NCBI RefSeq assembly: GCF_026191355.1 | Contig: NZ_JAPHOQ010000010.1 | Location: 62,001 to 126,000 of the forward strand | Reading direction: 5' to 3' | Source of the DNA: Legionella sheltonii | Lineage (GTDB): Bacteria > Pseudomonadota > Gammaproteobacteria > Legionellales > Legionellaceae | Length of the DNA: 64,000 bases | Shown: positions 18,779 through 28,631 of the stretch, in pieces | Position numbering within the stretch: the first letter of the stretch is position 1 | Layout: every line of letters starts with the position of its first letter | Made by a program: the position numbers and the translations under genes | The notes under the pieces: model-generated | Database searches by the model: none | Told to the model about the DNA's origin: nothing | What the model saw: only the letters and a program-made list of their open reading frames with translations

Positions 18779-19728
18779 AAAATGCTGTAATACGTGGTAC
18801 TGGAAGTTATATTCCTGAAAAGCAACTCACAAATCTCGAGCTTGAGTCAATACTGGATACGAGTGATGAGTGGATTGTCACCAGAACTGGAATCAGTAGT
18901 CGTAGTGTGGCGCAAGCTCATGAAACCACCTCATATATGGCTTCTAAAGCTGCTGAACAAGCATTAAGTGCTTCCGGTATGGATGCAGATGAAATCGATT
19001 TAATCTTAGTTGCTACCTGTACCCCAGATCATTTTTTTCCAGGGGTTGCTTGTTATGTCCAGCATGCTTTAAAAATTAAACGTCCCATCCCTGCTTTTGA
19101 TGTCGGCGCCGCATGCAGTGGCTTTGTATATGTAATGGATATTGCAAAACAGTATATTGAGTCCGGTGCAGCTAAAAATATTCTTGTTATCGGCAGTGAA
19201 AGTATGTCTAGAGCAGTAGATTGGACCGATCGTGCAACTTGCGTCCTATTTGGAGATGGTGCCGGAGCAGTCGTTTTAAGTGCTAGTGACAGACAAGGCA
19301 TTATGGGTAGTGTGCTACATGCCTCTTACGATGCAGAAAAATTACTAAATTTAAGTAATGCTACATTTGAAAATCAACGTGCTACGATTACCATGCGTGG
19401 TAATGAAGTTTTTAAAATCGCCGTTAAAATTATGGGTGATGTTGTTGATGAAGTTTTAGAGATCAGTCATTTGAAAAAATCTGATATTCAATGGCTTATT
19501 CCTCATCAAGCAAATATGCGTATCATACAAGCCATCGCTAAAAAACTGGACCTTCCTATGTCACAAGTGATTGTTACTATTGGTAGCCAGGGAAATACTT
19601 CGGCTGCATCTATTCCTTTGGCTCTGGATCATTCTATTCGAACCAATCAGATTAAAAGAGATGAATTAATATTGATTGAGTCTTTTGGAGGTGGAATGAC
19701 TTGGGGAGCTATGGTAATTCGTTATTAA
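18775..19728 (+). CDS. fabH: 3-oxoacyl-ACP synthase III
   Basis: Starts fatty acid synthesis by condensing acetyl-CoA with malonyl-ACP. Catalytic triad: Cys114 in [11 protein letters not shown], His in [10 protein letters not shown], Asn in [12 protein letters not shown]. 317 residues. Overlaps plsX by ATGA; fabD follows after 56 bases. Legionella has more than one FabH-like gene, so this being the main initiating enzyme is inferred from its place in the fab cluster. Confidence 0.95.
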   Translation: MKNAVIRGTGSYIPEKQLTNLELESILDTSDEWIVTRTGISSRSVAQAHETTSYMASKAAEQALSASGMDADEIDLILVATCTPDHFFPGVACYVQHALKIKRPIPAFDVGAACSGFVYVMDIAKQYIESGAAKNILVIGSESMSRAVDWTDRATCVLFGDGAGAVVLSASDRQGIMGSVLHASYDAEKLLNLSNATFENQRATITMRGNEVFKIAVKIMGDVVDEVLEISHLKKSDIQWLIPHQANMRIIQAIAKKLDLPMSQVIVTIGSQGNTSAASIPLALDHSIRTNQIKRDELILIESFGGGMTWGAMVIRY

Positions 19729-19784
19729 TAATTTTAATGAGTTCTTTTTTTGAATTAAATTTTTAGTTCGGAGCTATTTTTGAT

Positions 19785-20723
19785 ATGGTAAAAACAGCAT
19801 TTGTATTTCCCGGGCAAGGTTCACAATCAGTAGGTATGTTAGCTGATTTTGAGTTGCAGCATCCTATTGTTGTCAATACTTTTGCAGAAGCATCTGAAGC
19901 GGTAGGTTACGATCTATGGAAACTCGTGCAACAAGGACCTGAAGAACAATTAAATCAGACAGAACATACACAGGTCGCAATGCTTACTGCTGATGTTGCC
20001 GTATATAGGGTATTGATGCAACATGATGTCGCTCAACCAATGCTCATGGCCGGTCATAGTTTAGGTGAATATGCAGCTTTGGTTTGTGCTGATGCATTAT
20101 CATTGTTTGATGCAGCGTGTTTAGTAGCGCGTCGAGGACAAGTAATGCAAAATGCAGTCCCTTTAGGCTTAGGTGCCATGGCGGCAATCGTTGGTTTAAC
20201 CGATGAGCAAGTTAAAGCACTATGTGAGCAGGCCAGCCGTGAAAATGAAGTGGTAACTCCCGCAAACTATAATGCAATTGGACAAGTTGTTGTGGCTGGA
20301 CATACTCCAGCAGTTAACAGAATATTGAACTTAGCCGAGGAAGAAGGCGCACGTCTTGCTAAAGTGATCCCAGTCAGTGTTCCATGTCATTGTCCTTTAT
20401 TGTCTGAAGCTGCTGAATCATTTGCTGATTATCTCGCTAAAATTGATTTTAAAAATCCAAAAACAGATGTTGTGAGTAATGTTGACTTAAGTTTTTATCA
20501 TTCAGCACAACATATACGTGAAAAACTAAAAGAACAGCTTTACAGTCCTGTACGTTGGGTCGAAACGATACAACTCTTTAAAAACAGTGGCATAGGCCTT
20601 GTTCTTGAGTGTGGTCCAGGAAAAGTGTTGAGCGGATTAATTAAAAGAATTGATAGAAGCTTAAATACAATTAGTGTTTACGATACTATTAGTTTAGAAC
20701 AACTTGAAGAGCAATTTGCATAG
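19785..20723 (+). CDS. fabD: Malonyl-CoA:ACP transacylase
   Basis: Loads malonyl groups onto ACP. FPGQGSQSVGML at the N terminus, nucleophile Ser92 in MAGHSLGEYAALV, catalytic His in VSVPCHCPLL, and ECGPGKVLSGL at the C terminus. 312 residues. Start ATG has GGAG nine bases upstream. A gap of 129 bases, without a recognisable signal, separates it from fabG. Confidence 0.96.
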   Translation: MVKTAFVFPGQGSQSVGMLADFELQHPIVVNTFAEASEAVGYDLWKLVQQGPEEQLNQTEHTQVAMLTADVAVYRVLMQHDVAQPMLMAGHSLGEYAALVCADALSLFDAACLVARRGQVMQNAVPLGLGAMAAIVGLTDEQVKALCEQASRENEVVTPANYNAIGQVVVAGHTPAVNRILNLAEEEGARLAKVIPVSVPCHCPLLSEAAESFADYLAKIDFKNPKTDVVSNVDLSFYHSAQHIREKLKEQLYSPVRWVETIQLFKNSGIGLVLECGPGKVLSGLIKRIDRSLNTISVYDTISLEQLEEQFA

Positions 20724-20852
20724 TCTAAGTGTAGCGAATTGAGATCTTAAGGGATATGCTGAGATGTAGACTGAGCAGCACTTAAAATGATATTGATGTA
20801 GTAAGGCACATGCTCAACCTAAAGAAATAACTTTTTCTATAGAGGAAAATAA

Positions 20853-21599
20853 ATGACAAGTTTAGAGGGGAAAATTGCCTTGGTAACAGGGGCAAGCCGA
20901 GGAATAGGTCAGGCTATAGCTCTTAAATTGGCCCAGCAAGGTGCTTTTGTCTATGGTACTGCAACTACTGAACAAGGTGCCCAATCAATAAATGCCTATT
21001 TTGAAAAAGAAAAGTTATCAGGAAAGGGTCTCGTTCTGGATGTTACAAATTCGGAGCAAATAGAAAAAGTAATTGGTGAATTGGTTGACAAGAATCAATC
21101 CCCTTCAATATTAGTGAATAATGCAGGGATAACTGCAGATAATTTACTGCTGCGTATGGATGATGATGAATGGTATAAGGTAATCGAAACAAATTTGAAT
21201 TCAATATACAAAATGTCTAAAATTTGTATAAAACCCATGTTTAGAACTCGATGGGGACGAATTATTTCTATAGGTTCAGTAGTCGGTTCAAGTGGGAATT
21301 CAGGCCAAGTAAATTATACTGCAGCAAAAGCCGGTATTGTTGGTTTCAGCAAATCCTTAGCTCAAGAAATTGGAAGCCGAGGAATTACTGTTAATGTTGT
21401 TGCGCCTGGGTTTATTGATACAGACATGACAGCAGCTTTACCCGATATGGTAAAGGAAGAGATGTTAAAAAGAATTCCTATGCGGAAGCTGGGAGATCCT
21501 AAAGATATAGCTGAAGCAGTAGCTTTTTTAGCATCAGAAAGTGCTAAATATATCACGGGTGAAACAATTCATGTCAATGGCGGCATGTATATGGATTAA
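20853..21599 (+). CDS. fabG: 3-oxoacyl-ACP reductase
   Basis: NADPH-dependent SDR enzyme reducing the beta-keto group in fatty acid elongation. Cofactor motif VTGASRGIGQAIAL, NNAGITADN, catalytic Ser-Tyr-Lys in IGSVVGSSGNSGQVNYTAAKAG, and a C-terminal ETIHVNGGMYMD typical of FabG. 248 residues. AGAGGA precedes the ATG. Followed by a structured 181-base gap before acpP. Confidence 0.96.
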   Translation: MTSLEGKIALVTGASRGIGQAIALKLAQQGAFVYGTATTEQGAQSINAYFEKEKLSGKGLVLDVTNSEQIEKVIGELVDKNQSPSILVNNAGITADNLLLRMDDDEWYKVIETNLNSIYKMSKICIKPMFRTRWGRIISIGSVVGSSGNSGQVNYTAAKAGIVGFSKSLAQEIGSRGITVNVVAPGFIDTDMTAALPDMVKEEMLKRIPMRKLGDPKDIAEAVAFLASESAKYITGETIHVNGGMYMD

Positions 21600-21636
21600 A
21601 TGCACTTGCGTTATCTGTATAAATGAATAAACTATA

Positions 21637-21721
21637 CCACTTCCATTTAACTTTGGTTGTTTGGTATTTGAGATTGCTTATAAATTTCAGTGATTAAGCA
21701 ATCAAAGTTAAGTGGAAGTTG
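21637..21721 (+). promoter_or_regulatory. Structured fabG-acpP intergenic region with two mutually exclusive hairpins
   Basis: An outer imperfect 23-base inverted repeat (21637-21659 with 21699-21721; CTTCCATTTAACTTTG against CAAAGTTAAGTGGAAG) encloses an inner stem GATTGCTTA (21672-21680) with TAAGCAATC (21695-21703). The inner right arm shares bases 21699-21703 with the outer right arm, so both cannot be fully formed at once. A T7 run follows near 21740. It may be a terminator for the upstream genes, a leader that adjusts acpP expression, or an RNase site giving the usual excess of acpP mRNA. Confidence 0.55.
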
Positions 21722-21780
21722 TATTTTAATAATCTGGAATTTTTTTAAATTTCTATCAACCGAAAGAGGAAAATCAAGTT

Positions 21781-22029
21781 ATGAGTACAGTTGAAGAGCG
21801 TGTTCGCAAGATTGTTGTTGAACAACTAGGCGTTAAAGAAGAAGAGTTAAAGAACGATGCATCATTTGTTGATGACTTAGGTGCTGATTCTTTAGATACT
21901 GTGGAATTGGTTATGGCTCTTGAAGAAGAATTTGAAACAGAAATTCCTGATGAGAAAGCTGAAAAAATTACCACGATTCAAGAAGCGATTGATTATATTG
22001 AATCTAATTTAAATAAAGAAGAAGCATAA
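21781..22029 (+). CDS. acpP: Acyl carrier protein
   Basis: 82 residues, acidic. The 4'-phosphopantetheine site is Ser37 in [27 protein letters not shown] stands upstream of the ATG. The C-terminal tail (ESNLNKEEA) is slightly longer than in E. coli. Carries growing acyl chains for FabH, FabF, FabG, PlsX, and for LpxA/LpxD in lipid A synthesis. Confidence 0.97.
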   Translation: MSTVEERVRKIVVEQLGVKEEELKNDASFVDDLGADSLDTVELVMALEEEFETEIPDEKAEKITTIQEAIDYIESNLNKEEA

Positions 22030-22104
22030 GCATTTGCTTTTATCTCTTTCTCTCCTACCCAATGTGTGGGAGAGAAATGGGAATTGTTTTACGAGGAGCC
22101 TTCA

Positions 22105-23343
22105 TTGAATAAGCGGCGTGTAGTAATTACTGGTATGGGTATGATTACCCCTGTCGGGCTTAATGTAGAAGAAACTTGGCAAAATATATTAGCTGGTGCA
22201 AGTGGTGTTGTTTTGGCAGATGAATTCGATGCTAATGAATACAGCACACGGATATGGGCTAAGGTTAAGAATTTTAATATTGAGAATTATGTTCCGCTTA
22301 AAGATGCACGTAAAATGGATGTGTTTACCCAATATGGCATTGCTGCAGCTGATGAAGCAATGTTGGATTCGGGTTTGAAGATTGATGCGAATTTAGCCAA
22401 TCGTATTGGTGTCGCCGTTGGAGCAGGTATTGGTGGCATCCAGACAATTACCAATAATCAAGATAAATTGATGGCGGGTGGACCTCGAAAGGTTTCTCCA
22501 TTTTTTATTCCAGCAGGAATCATTAATATGGTTGCTGGGCAGATTTCAATAAGACATCAGCTGAAAGGGCCTAATATTTCAGTCGTTACTGCATGCACTA
22601 CGGGTACTCATAATATTGGACTTGCGGGACGAATGATTACTTATGGTGATGCTGATGTTATGGTATGTGGTGGGGCTGAAATGACCTTAACCCCACTGTG
22701 TTTAGCGGGATTCTCTGCTGTGCGTTCCCTATCTAAACGTAATGATGAGCCTGAAAAGGCATCAAGACCTTTTGACAAAGATAGAGATGGCTTTGTTATG
22801 GGCGAAGGCGCAGGTGTTCTTATTCTAGAAGAATATGAGCACGCTAAAGCTCGTGGTGCAAAAATTTATGCCGAACTTGTTGGGTTTGGTATGTCTGGTG
22901 ATGCGTTTCATATCACTGCGCCCGATGATGATGCGGATGGTGCAGCTCGTGCCATGGAAGCAGCCATACATGATGCAGGAATTGATCCAGAACAAGTTGA
23001 TTACATTAATGCACACGGTACATCGACTTATCTTAACGATTTGAATGAAACAAAAGCCATTAAGCGTGTTTTTAAACAACATGCTTATGATCTAGCAGTT
23101 AGTTCTACAAAATCAATGACAGGTCATTTATTAGGTGCTGCTGGTGCTGTTGAAGCAATATTTAGTATTTTAGCACTCAGGGATCAAATTGCTCCCCCAA
23201 CTATTAATTTGGATAATCCTGATGAAGGATGTGATTTGAATTATGTACCTTATACACCTCAAAAAAGAGCGATCAATTTTGTTCTAAGTAATTCACTTGG
23301 TTTTGGTGGAACAAATGGTAGCTTGTTATTTAAGCGGGTCTAA
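22105..23343 (+). CDS. fabF: 3-oxoacyl-ACP synthase II
   Basis: Elongating condensing enzyme. Catalytic Cys in [10 protein letters not shown], His in [11 protein letters not shown], and His in [16 protein letters not shown]-terminal [14 protein letters not shown]. The frame is open from 22066, but the TTG at 22105 has GAGGAG seven bases upstream and gives the family start ([12 protein letters not shown]) and 412 residues. Abuts mltG with no gap. Non-ATG starts recur in this operon (plsX, fabF). Confidence 0.95.
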   Translation: MNKRRVVITGMGMITPVGLNVEETWQNILAGASGVVLADEFDANEYSTRIWAKVKNFNIENYVPLKDARKMDVFTQYGIAAADEAMLDSGLKIDANLANRIGVAVGAGIGGIQTITNNQDKLMAGGPRKVSPFFIPAGIINMVAGQISIRHQLKGPNISVVTACTTGTHNIGLAGRMITYGDADVMVCGGAEMTLTPLCLAGFSAVRSLSKRNDEPEKASRPFDKDRDGFVMGEGAGVLILEEYEHAKARGAKIYAELVGFGMSGDAFHITAPDDDADGAARAMEAAIHDAGIDPEQVDYINAHGTSTYLNDLNETKAIKRVFKQHAYDLAVSSTKSMTGHLLGAAGAVEAIFSILALRDQIAPPTINLDNPDEGCDLNYVPYTPQKRAINFVLSNSLGFGGTNGSLLFKRV

Positions 23344-24342
23344 ATGACATTTTCAAGACATAAAAAACTGATATTTTTTATAGTAATATTGTTTTTTATG
23401 TCTTGTTTTCTCCTCTTTTTTAGTAATTATATTCAGATTATCAGACCCATTATTCCCAAAGAGGGCTCACCAGTTATCATCACGCTTGACCGAACTGCTT
23501 CCGCCTCACAATTTGTAAGAATACTAAAAGACAAAAATCTAATTCACTCTGATTCGGCGCTTCTAACGATGATTCGTTTCTCTGGTTTATCATCCCAGCT
23601 TAAAGCGGGTGTATACCAAATTAAACCGGGTGAAACGGCAATGCAACTAGTACACCGAATCGTAGCAGGGGATGTCTTAACCCAAAATTTTACAGTTATT
23701 GCGGGTACCACACAGCAAAAAATTTCCCAAGATTTGGCTAAAGCGGCCTATTTGAATTACAGTCCCGAAGACTGGCGTTCTATTAAGGACGACCATCCCA
23801 ATGCAGAAGGGCTGTTGCTTGCGGATACCTATCAATATCATGGTGGGAGTAGTGGTAAGAGTTTATTAGAGCATGCCCATCGTAATTTAATTAACTATTT
23901 AAATATGAGTTGGACGAATAGAGCTGCTAATTTACCTTATAAAACTCCCTATGAATTGCTTATCGCTGCCTCAATCATTGAAAAAGAAACAGCTGTTCCA
24001 CAAGAACGTAAGTTAATTTCAGGAGTGATGGTGAATCGATTAAATAAAAAAATGCCATTGCAGATGGATCCAACTGTGATCTATGGTTTGGGTGCTGCTT
24101 ACAAGGGAAAGCTCTCTCATAATGATTTGCTTATTGATTCTCCCTATAACTCATATCATTATAGAGGTTTGCCGCCAACACCTATTGCTATGGTCGGTAA
24201 AGAAGCATTGGATGCAGCAGCGCATCCACAACTCTCCAACTATCTATATTTTGTTGCTAAAGGGGATGGAACACACCAATTTTCCGAAACGTACGAACAG
24301 CAAAAACAAGCAATTAATCAATATAAACGCAAGGATCCCTAA
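23344..24342 (+). CDS. mltG: Endolytic murein transglycosylase MltG
   Basis: Inner-membrane enzyme cutting nascent glycan strands and setting their length. One N-terminal membrane segment ([18 protein letters not shown]), a LysM-like region ([24 protein letters not shown]), then the YceG domain with the catalytic Glu in [15 protein letters not shown], and MQMDP-like [12 protein letters not shown]. 332 residues. Starts directly after the fabF stop; its stop overlaps the tmk start (TAATG). Confidence 0.94.
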   Translation: MTFSRHKKLIFFIVILFFMSCFLLFFSNYIQIIRPIIPKEGSPVIITLDRTASASQFVRILKDKNLIHSDSALLTMIRFSGLSSQLKAGVYQIKPGETAMQLVHRIVAGDVLTQNFTVIAGTTQQKISQDLAKAAYLNYSPEDWRSIKDDHPNAEGLLLADTYQYHGGSSGKSLLEHAHRNLINYLNMSWTNRAANLPYKTPYELLIAASIIEKETAVPQERKLISGVMVNRLNKKMPLQMDPTVIYGLGAAYKGKLSHNDLLIDSPYNSYHYRGLPPTPIAMVGKEALDAAAHPQLSNYLYFVAKGDGTHQFSETYEQQKQAINQYKRKDP

Positions 24343-24977
24343 TGTCATCTTTAGCTGGGAAGTTAATTGTTATTGAAGGATTAGAAGGCGCTGGTAAATC
24401 TACCGCAATAAAAACTGTTACAGAACTTTTGGCAAAAAGAGAAATTCAAACCTTAACTACCCGAGAGCCTGGTGCTACAGCAATAGGTGAGATTTTGCGT
24501 GAACTGATTAAGAATCCCAAATATCGGGATGTTTTAGATGATCGCAGTGAATTGTTATTGCTTTATACTGCCCGAATTCAGCTTCTTGAGGAAGTGATTA
24601 AACCTGCGTTGCGACAAGGAATTTGGGTTATTGCTGACCGATTCGAACTTTCAACGATGGCTTATCAAGGTGGCGGACGAAGATTAGATCAAGAGATGAT
24701 CCACAAGTTATCTTCCTTTGCACTTAGGGGATTTAAACCCGATCTGACTTTATATTTGGACATTAACCCTGAAGAAGGAATGATGCGTGTTAAATCAAGG
24801 GGGGAATTTGATAGGATTGAACAACAATCAATTGATTTCTTTCATCGTGTCCATGAAAGTTACACACATCATGTAAAAATGAACTCCAATGCGGTAATGA
24901 TTGACGCTCGAAGACCTCTACATGAAGTGCAACAGGCAATAGAAAATGCAATAAATGTATTTATTGAGCATCAATAA
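24342..24977 (+). CDS. tmk: Thymidylate kinase
   Basis: dTMP to dTDP. P-loop [12 protein letters not shown], the DR(Y/F) motif in [18 protein letters not shown], and TREPGAT. 211 residues. Overlaps the neighbours at both ends by one base (TAATG), as in the widespread mltG-tmk-holB order. Confidence 0.96.
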   Translation: MSSLAGKLIVIEGLEGAGKSTAIKTVTELLAKREIQTLTTREPGATAIGEILRELIKNPKYRDVLDDRSELLLLYTARIQLLEEVIKPALRQGIWVIADRFELSTMAYQGGGRRLDQEMIHKLSSFALRGFKPDLTLYLDINPEEGMMRVKSRGEFDRIEQQSIDFFHRVHESYTHHVKMNSNAVMIDARRPLHEVQQAIENAINVFIEHQ

Positions 24978-25921
24978 TGAGCAATTTTAACGAGTTATCC
25001 GATCAAATAATAAAATATCAATCCCAATGGAATCAAATTCAATCAGCATGGATAAATAAGCGTATTTCTCAGGCTATGCTGTTTGTGGGCTCGTTTGATT
25101 GTGCTTTTGTCGATTTTGTAAAAAAATTAAACCAGCTGATTTTCTGTAAAAAAGAAGAGAATGAGCCTTGTTTTGCATGTTCTGATTGTCAAATGGTTGC
25201 ATGTGGCGAGCATCCCGATGTGGAATGGGTTAAACCAGAAAAAAGCGGTGGGGCAATTAAAGTCGATCAGATAAGAGAGTTACAAAATAATGCTTATTTG
25301 ACACCCCAACGCACCAAATACCGCTTGATTGTTATTGAATTCGCTGACCGCATGAACCTTTCTGCTGCTAATGCATTATTAAAAATTTTAGAAGAACCTC
25401 CCCCACAGACCATATTTTTACTTTTGGCTCAGCAAATAAGTACTTTATTACCTACAGTCTTAAGCAGATGTCAGATCATACGTTTTGCTTCATATGAGGA
25501 TTTATTCGGGACTAATTATTTGCAGTTGGCAGAGTACTATCCAGAGGAATCTGAGCAAGCAAGGATTGTGAAACAATCAGAATTTATTTTAGATGGGTTA
25601 ATTGCAGTAATTGAACAAAAGGAGCATCCAAGCCGTGTTGCTGCTCAATGGAATCAATTTGAGTTAGGAACATTACTTTGGTTTCTATATTTGGTTTATG
25701 CACAAATACAAATGATGCAAATTATTACACCCGCAGATACTGGTCCAATTCTACCTCAGATGAGTTGCTTAATGTCTTTATTGAGTCCCATAATGATTTT
25801 TTCTCAAATTGATAGAATTAATACATTACAGCGAAAATTAAGCCATAATATGAATGTAAATCAAACTTTGGCATTGGAAGATTTATTGTTAACAATATGC
25901 AGTGAATCTAGAGCTTCTTAA
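24977..25921 (+). CDS. holB: DNA polymerase III delta' subunit
   Basis: Clamp-loader subunit, 314 residues. The zinc-binding knot is visible as FCKKEENEPCFACSDC, followed by HPDVEWVKPE, IRELQNNAYLTPQ and NALLKILEEPPP; SRCQ lies in VLSRCQIIRF. As usual for delta', there is no working P-loop. Its start overlaps the tmk stop; pilZ and tatD follow, the normal gammaproteobacterial order. Confidence 0.93.
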   Translation: MSNFNELSDQIIKYQSQWNQIQSAWINKRISQAMLFVGSFDCAFVDFVKKLNQLIFCKKEENEPCFACSDCQMVACGEHPDVEWVKPEKSGGAIKVDQIRELQNNAYLTPQRTKYRLIVIEFADRMNLSAANALLKILEEPPPQTIFLLLAQQISTLLPTVLSRCQIIRFASYEDLFGTNYLQLAEYYPEESEQARIVKQSEFILDGLIAVIEQKEHPSRVAAQWNQFELGTLLWFLYLVYAQIQMMQIITPADTGPILPQMSCLMSLLSPIMIFSQIDRINTLQRKLSHNMNVNQTLALEDLLLTICSESRAS

Positions 25922-25972
25922 AATATGTAATGTTTTGATTTTTATGAAGTCCAGAATATTTAAGGAAGATCT

Positions 25973-26314
25973 ATGATGGATACAACACAACAAATCAATT
26001 GCACGTTTCTGAGTGAGTCAGATCTTTATGCAGCTTATATGCCTTTTGTCAAAGGAGGCGGGTTATTTATCCGTACTAAAACAAACTACTCATTTGGTTC
26101 AGAGGTTAAGCTATTTGTTAAACTAATGGATGAGGATGAATCCTATGTTGTTGAAGGTAAAGTAATCTGGATTACTCCTAACGGAGCGCAGGGAAATAAA
26201 GTACCGGGAATAGGAGTACAATTTATCGGTGAAAACAGCCGCTATTTATGTAATAAAATAGAGACCTATTTAGCAGGCATGTTAAAATCCTCTCAATTTA
26301 CAGATACAATTTAG
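25973..26314 (+). CDS. pilZ: PilZ domain protein, type IV pilus assembly
   Basis: 113 residues, a lone PilZ domain: FVKGGGLFIRTKTNYSFGSEVKLFVKL and VIWITPNGAQGNKVPGIGVQF. PilZ proteins of this locus (between holB and tatD, as in Pseudomonas) are needed for type IV pili. The RxxxR and D/NxSxxG signature for cyclic-di-GMP binding is not evident: GGGLFIRT stands where DxSxxG would be. So a protein-protein role is more likely than c-di-GMP sensing. AAGGAAG lies four bases before the first ATG. Confidence 0.88.
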   Translation: MMDTTQQINCTFLSESDLYAAYMPFVKGGGLFIRTKTNYSFGSEVKLFVKLMDEDESYVVEGKVIWITPNGAQGNKVPGIGVQFIGENSRYLCNKIETYLAGMLKSSQFTDTI

Positions 26315-26386
26315 GTTCATTCAATATGGGGAACTATTTCTTTCTATTCCTTATGTTGGGCTGACGAACATTTTAAGAGGTCATCC

Positions 26387-27163
26387 ATGTTAGTTGATTC
26401 ACACTGTCATTTGAATTTTCTCGATTTAGCTGATTTTAATAATGATATGGCGAATGTTTTGGCACAAGCAAAATCAAATGGAGTGCAGCATTTTTTATGT
26501 GTTTGCGTTGAATTAAAGGATTATCCACAATTAGAAAAGCTTGCTGCACAATATACTGATATTAGTATATCGGTTGGTGTTCATCCAAATACTGAAATGG
26601 ATGTTGCTGTTACCTCAAAAATGTTGCTTGATTTAGCAAAGAATCCAGCATGTGTTGCAATAGGTGAAACAGGTTTAGATTATTATCGAACTCATACTGA
26701 AGAAGCGCGAGAAATACAACGTAGCCGATTTAAAGCGCATATAAAGGCTGCTTTACAATCTTCAAAACCATTGATTATTCATACTCGTCAAGCAGCAGAA
26801 GATACAATCGCATTAATGGCAGAAGAAAATGCCCAACACATTGGTGGTGTTATGCATTGTTTTGCTGAAAGTTTGGATATAGCACATCAAGCCATGGATT
26901 TGAATTTTTATATCTCATTTTCGGGAATAGTTACGTTTAAAAATGCAACGGCCCTTCAAGATGTAGCAAGAAAAATACCTTTGGACCGAATACTCATTGA
27001 AACGGACTCACCTTATTTAGCACCCGTACCTTATCGCGGAAAACAAAATCATCCTGCACTAGTAAAACATGTGGCGGAAGCTATCGCTGAGCTGCGCGGT
27101 ATGTCATATGATGAGATAGCTGAAATTACTACCAATAACTTTTATACTTGTTTCAAATTATAG
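26387..27163 (+). CDS. tatD: TatD family metal-dependent DNase
   Basis: Amidohydrolase-fold hydrolase, 258 residues. Metal ligands in LVDSHCHLNF, AIGETGLDYYR, PLIIHTRQAAEDT, GGVMHCFAES and ILIETDSPYLAPVPYRGKQNHP. The locus downstream of holB-pilZ points to the YcfH/YchF-type TatD homologue rather than the tat operon member. Expected role: 3'-5' exonuclease or quality control in DNA repair. Confidence 0.93.
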   Translation: MLVDSHCHLNFLDLADFNNDMANVLAQAKSNGVQHFLCVCVELKDYPQLEKLAAQYTDISISVGVHPNTEMDVAVTSKMLLDLAKNPACVAIGETGLDYYRTHTEEAREIQRSRFKAHIKAALQSSKPLIIHTRQAAEDTIALMAEENAQHIGGVMHCFAESLDIAHQAMDLNFYISFSGIVTFKNATALQDVARKIPLDRILIETDSPYLAPVPYRGKQNHPALVKHVAEAIAELRGMSYDEIAEITTNNFYTCFKL

Positions 27164-27195
27164 GCGTCTAGACATGTAGCTTCGGTGCGCGCAGT

Positions 27196-27270
27196 GGCAT
27201 TGCTATTAAGTGAAAAGAATCCCATCTCCCCAGAGGGGGATGGGAAGTTTCTTAATTTAATCGCAATGCC
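27196..27270. repeat. Long imperfect inverted repeat between tatD and anmK
   Basis: Outer arms GGCATTGC (27196-27203) and GCAATGCC (27263-27270), middle arms ATTAAG and CTTAAT, and an inner hairpin CCCATCTCCCC / GGGGGATGGG around 27221-27244. The whole folds as one long interrupted stem. It could be a REP-like unit or a terminator/processing hairpin after tatD. Confidence 0.65.
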
Positions 27271-27323
27271 AAAGCGCTGTATCCAGCTATATGCTTTTAA
27301 TATTTTCTATTGGGGATCACAGA

Positions 27324-28418
27324 ATGACTTTGTACATAGGCTTGATGTCTGGAACAAGTATGGATGGTATTGATGCGGCGTTGGTTGATGTATCAAAAAA
27401 CACACTGGTTTATGGGATCACTAATAAGTACAGCGATGAAGTGAAAGCACGCATGGATAATTTGCTCCATGGTTTAGACCTAAGTCTGGCCTCTATTTGT
27501 CAACTGAATACATTGATTGGAAGAGAGTTTGCCTATGCAGTAAATCAATTATTACAAAAAGCAAAATTATCAGCCAGTGATATTTGTGCGATAGGAAGTC
27601 ATGGTCAAACAGTGTGTCATAATACGAATTGTTCTATTCCATATACTTTACAGTTGGGATGTGCTCATACTATTTCAACATTAACTGGTATCACTGTTGT
27701 TGCTGACTTTAGAACTCGTGATTTGGTACTGGGTGGGCAGGGTGCTCCTTTTGCACCGCTTTATCATCAGCAGTTATTTAGTGGCAGAAATAATCATATT
27801 GCTGTAGTGAATGTAGGTGGTATAAGCAATATTACCTTTATTCATGCAAATCAGCCAACTAAAGGTTGGGATGTAGGTCCTGGGAATTGCCTAATGGATG
27901 CTTGGATCATGGAGCAGCAGGGCAAGGATTATGATGCTGGTGGAGAATGGGCGCAACAAGGCGAAATTATTGTTCCTCTTTTTGAAGCATTAATGTCAGA
28001 TTCTTTCATTACCTCTTCAGCACCAAAGAGTATAGGTAAAGAATATTTTTCCTTATCATGGCTAAAAAACCATTTAAGAGAAGGATATAAAGCAGTAGAT
28101 ATTCAAACAACATTGCTTGCATTTACTGCTCAAACGATTGCGGATTCGGTTTTAAATGAACCCAATCAAGTAGAGCAAATGTATCTGTGTGGTGGGGGCA
28201 CCCACAATCATGCTCTTTTGCATAGGCTTACTGAATTATTACCAGAAACCCGTGTGAAAAGTATAGCAGAGGTAGGTATTAGCCCTGATTATTTAGAAGC
28301 GATGATGTTTGCTTGGCTGGCTGCGCAAACAATAAATCACGTTCCCGTAGATTTAAGTACGATTACCGGATCTCAAGCCCCTGCAATTTTGGGTGCGATT
28401 TACCCTAAACAAAAGTAG
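27324..28418 (+). CDS. anmK: Anhydro-N-acetylmuramic acid kinase
   Basis: Phosphorylates and opens 1,6-anhydroMurNAc from cell wall turnover. N-terminal YIGLMSGTSMDGIDAALVD, then GSHGQTV, DFRTRDLVLGGQGAPFAPLYH, NVGGISNIT, WDVGPGN and LCGGGTHN, the sugar-kinase ATP site. 364 residues from the ATG at 27324 (GGGGA upstream); the frame is open 11 codons further up. Fits the peptidoglycan theme with mltG. Confidence 0.95.
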   Translation: MTLYIGLMSGTSMDGIDAALVDVSKNTLVYGITNKYSDEVKARMDNLLHGLDLSLASICQLNTLIGREFAYAVNQLLQKAKLSASDICAIGSHGQTVCHNTNCSIPYTLQLGCAHTISTLTGITVVADFRTRDLVLGGQGAPFAPLYHQQLFSGRNNHIAVVNVGGISNITFIHANQPTKGWDVGPGNCLMDAWIMEQQGKDYDAGGEWAQQGEIIVPLFEALMSDSFITSSAPKSIGKEYFSLSWLKNHLREGYKAVDIQTTLLAFTAQTIADSVLNEPNQVEQMYLCGGGTHNHALLHRLTELLPETRVKSIAEVGISPDYLEAMMFAWLAAQTINHVPVDLSTITGSQAPAILGAIYPKQK

Positions 28419-28452
28419 AATCATATAGTCTGGATATTGTGCTGTGAAGTTC

Positions 28453-28537
28453 TCGTCATCTCGAGTACAGCGAGGAATTTTCCCTCCTAACACGGTACTA
28501 CAGCCCTGGAGATCCCTTGCTGTACTGGGGATGACGA
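28453..28537. repeat. REP-like palindrome after anmK
   Basis: Arms of 23 bases (28453-28475 and 28515-28537) pair with about three mismatches; left arm TCGTCATCTCGAGTACAGCGAGG. Between them GGAGATCCC also recurs in the copy at 40121-40187. Located in the intergenic stretch between anmK and the MFS gene. Confidence 0.8.
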
Positions 28538-28631
28538 CGAAAAGAGAACAGAGAATCCTTTAAGTAAAATACATCTGACTTCCTTTTCTGTATTAAGATC
28601 ATATTGACAAAATAAATATGTATGAGCTTAA

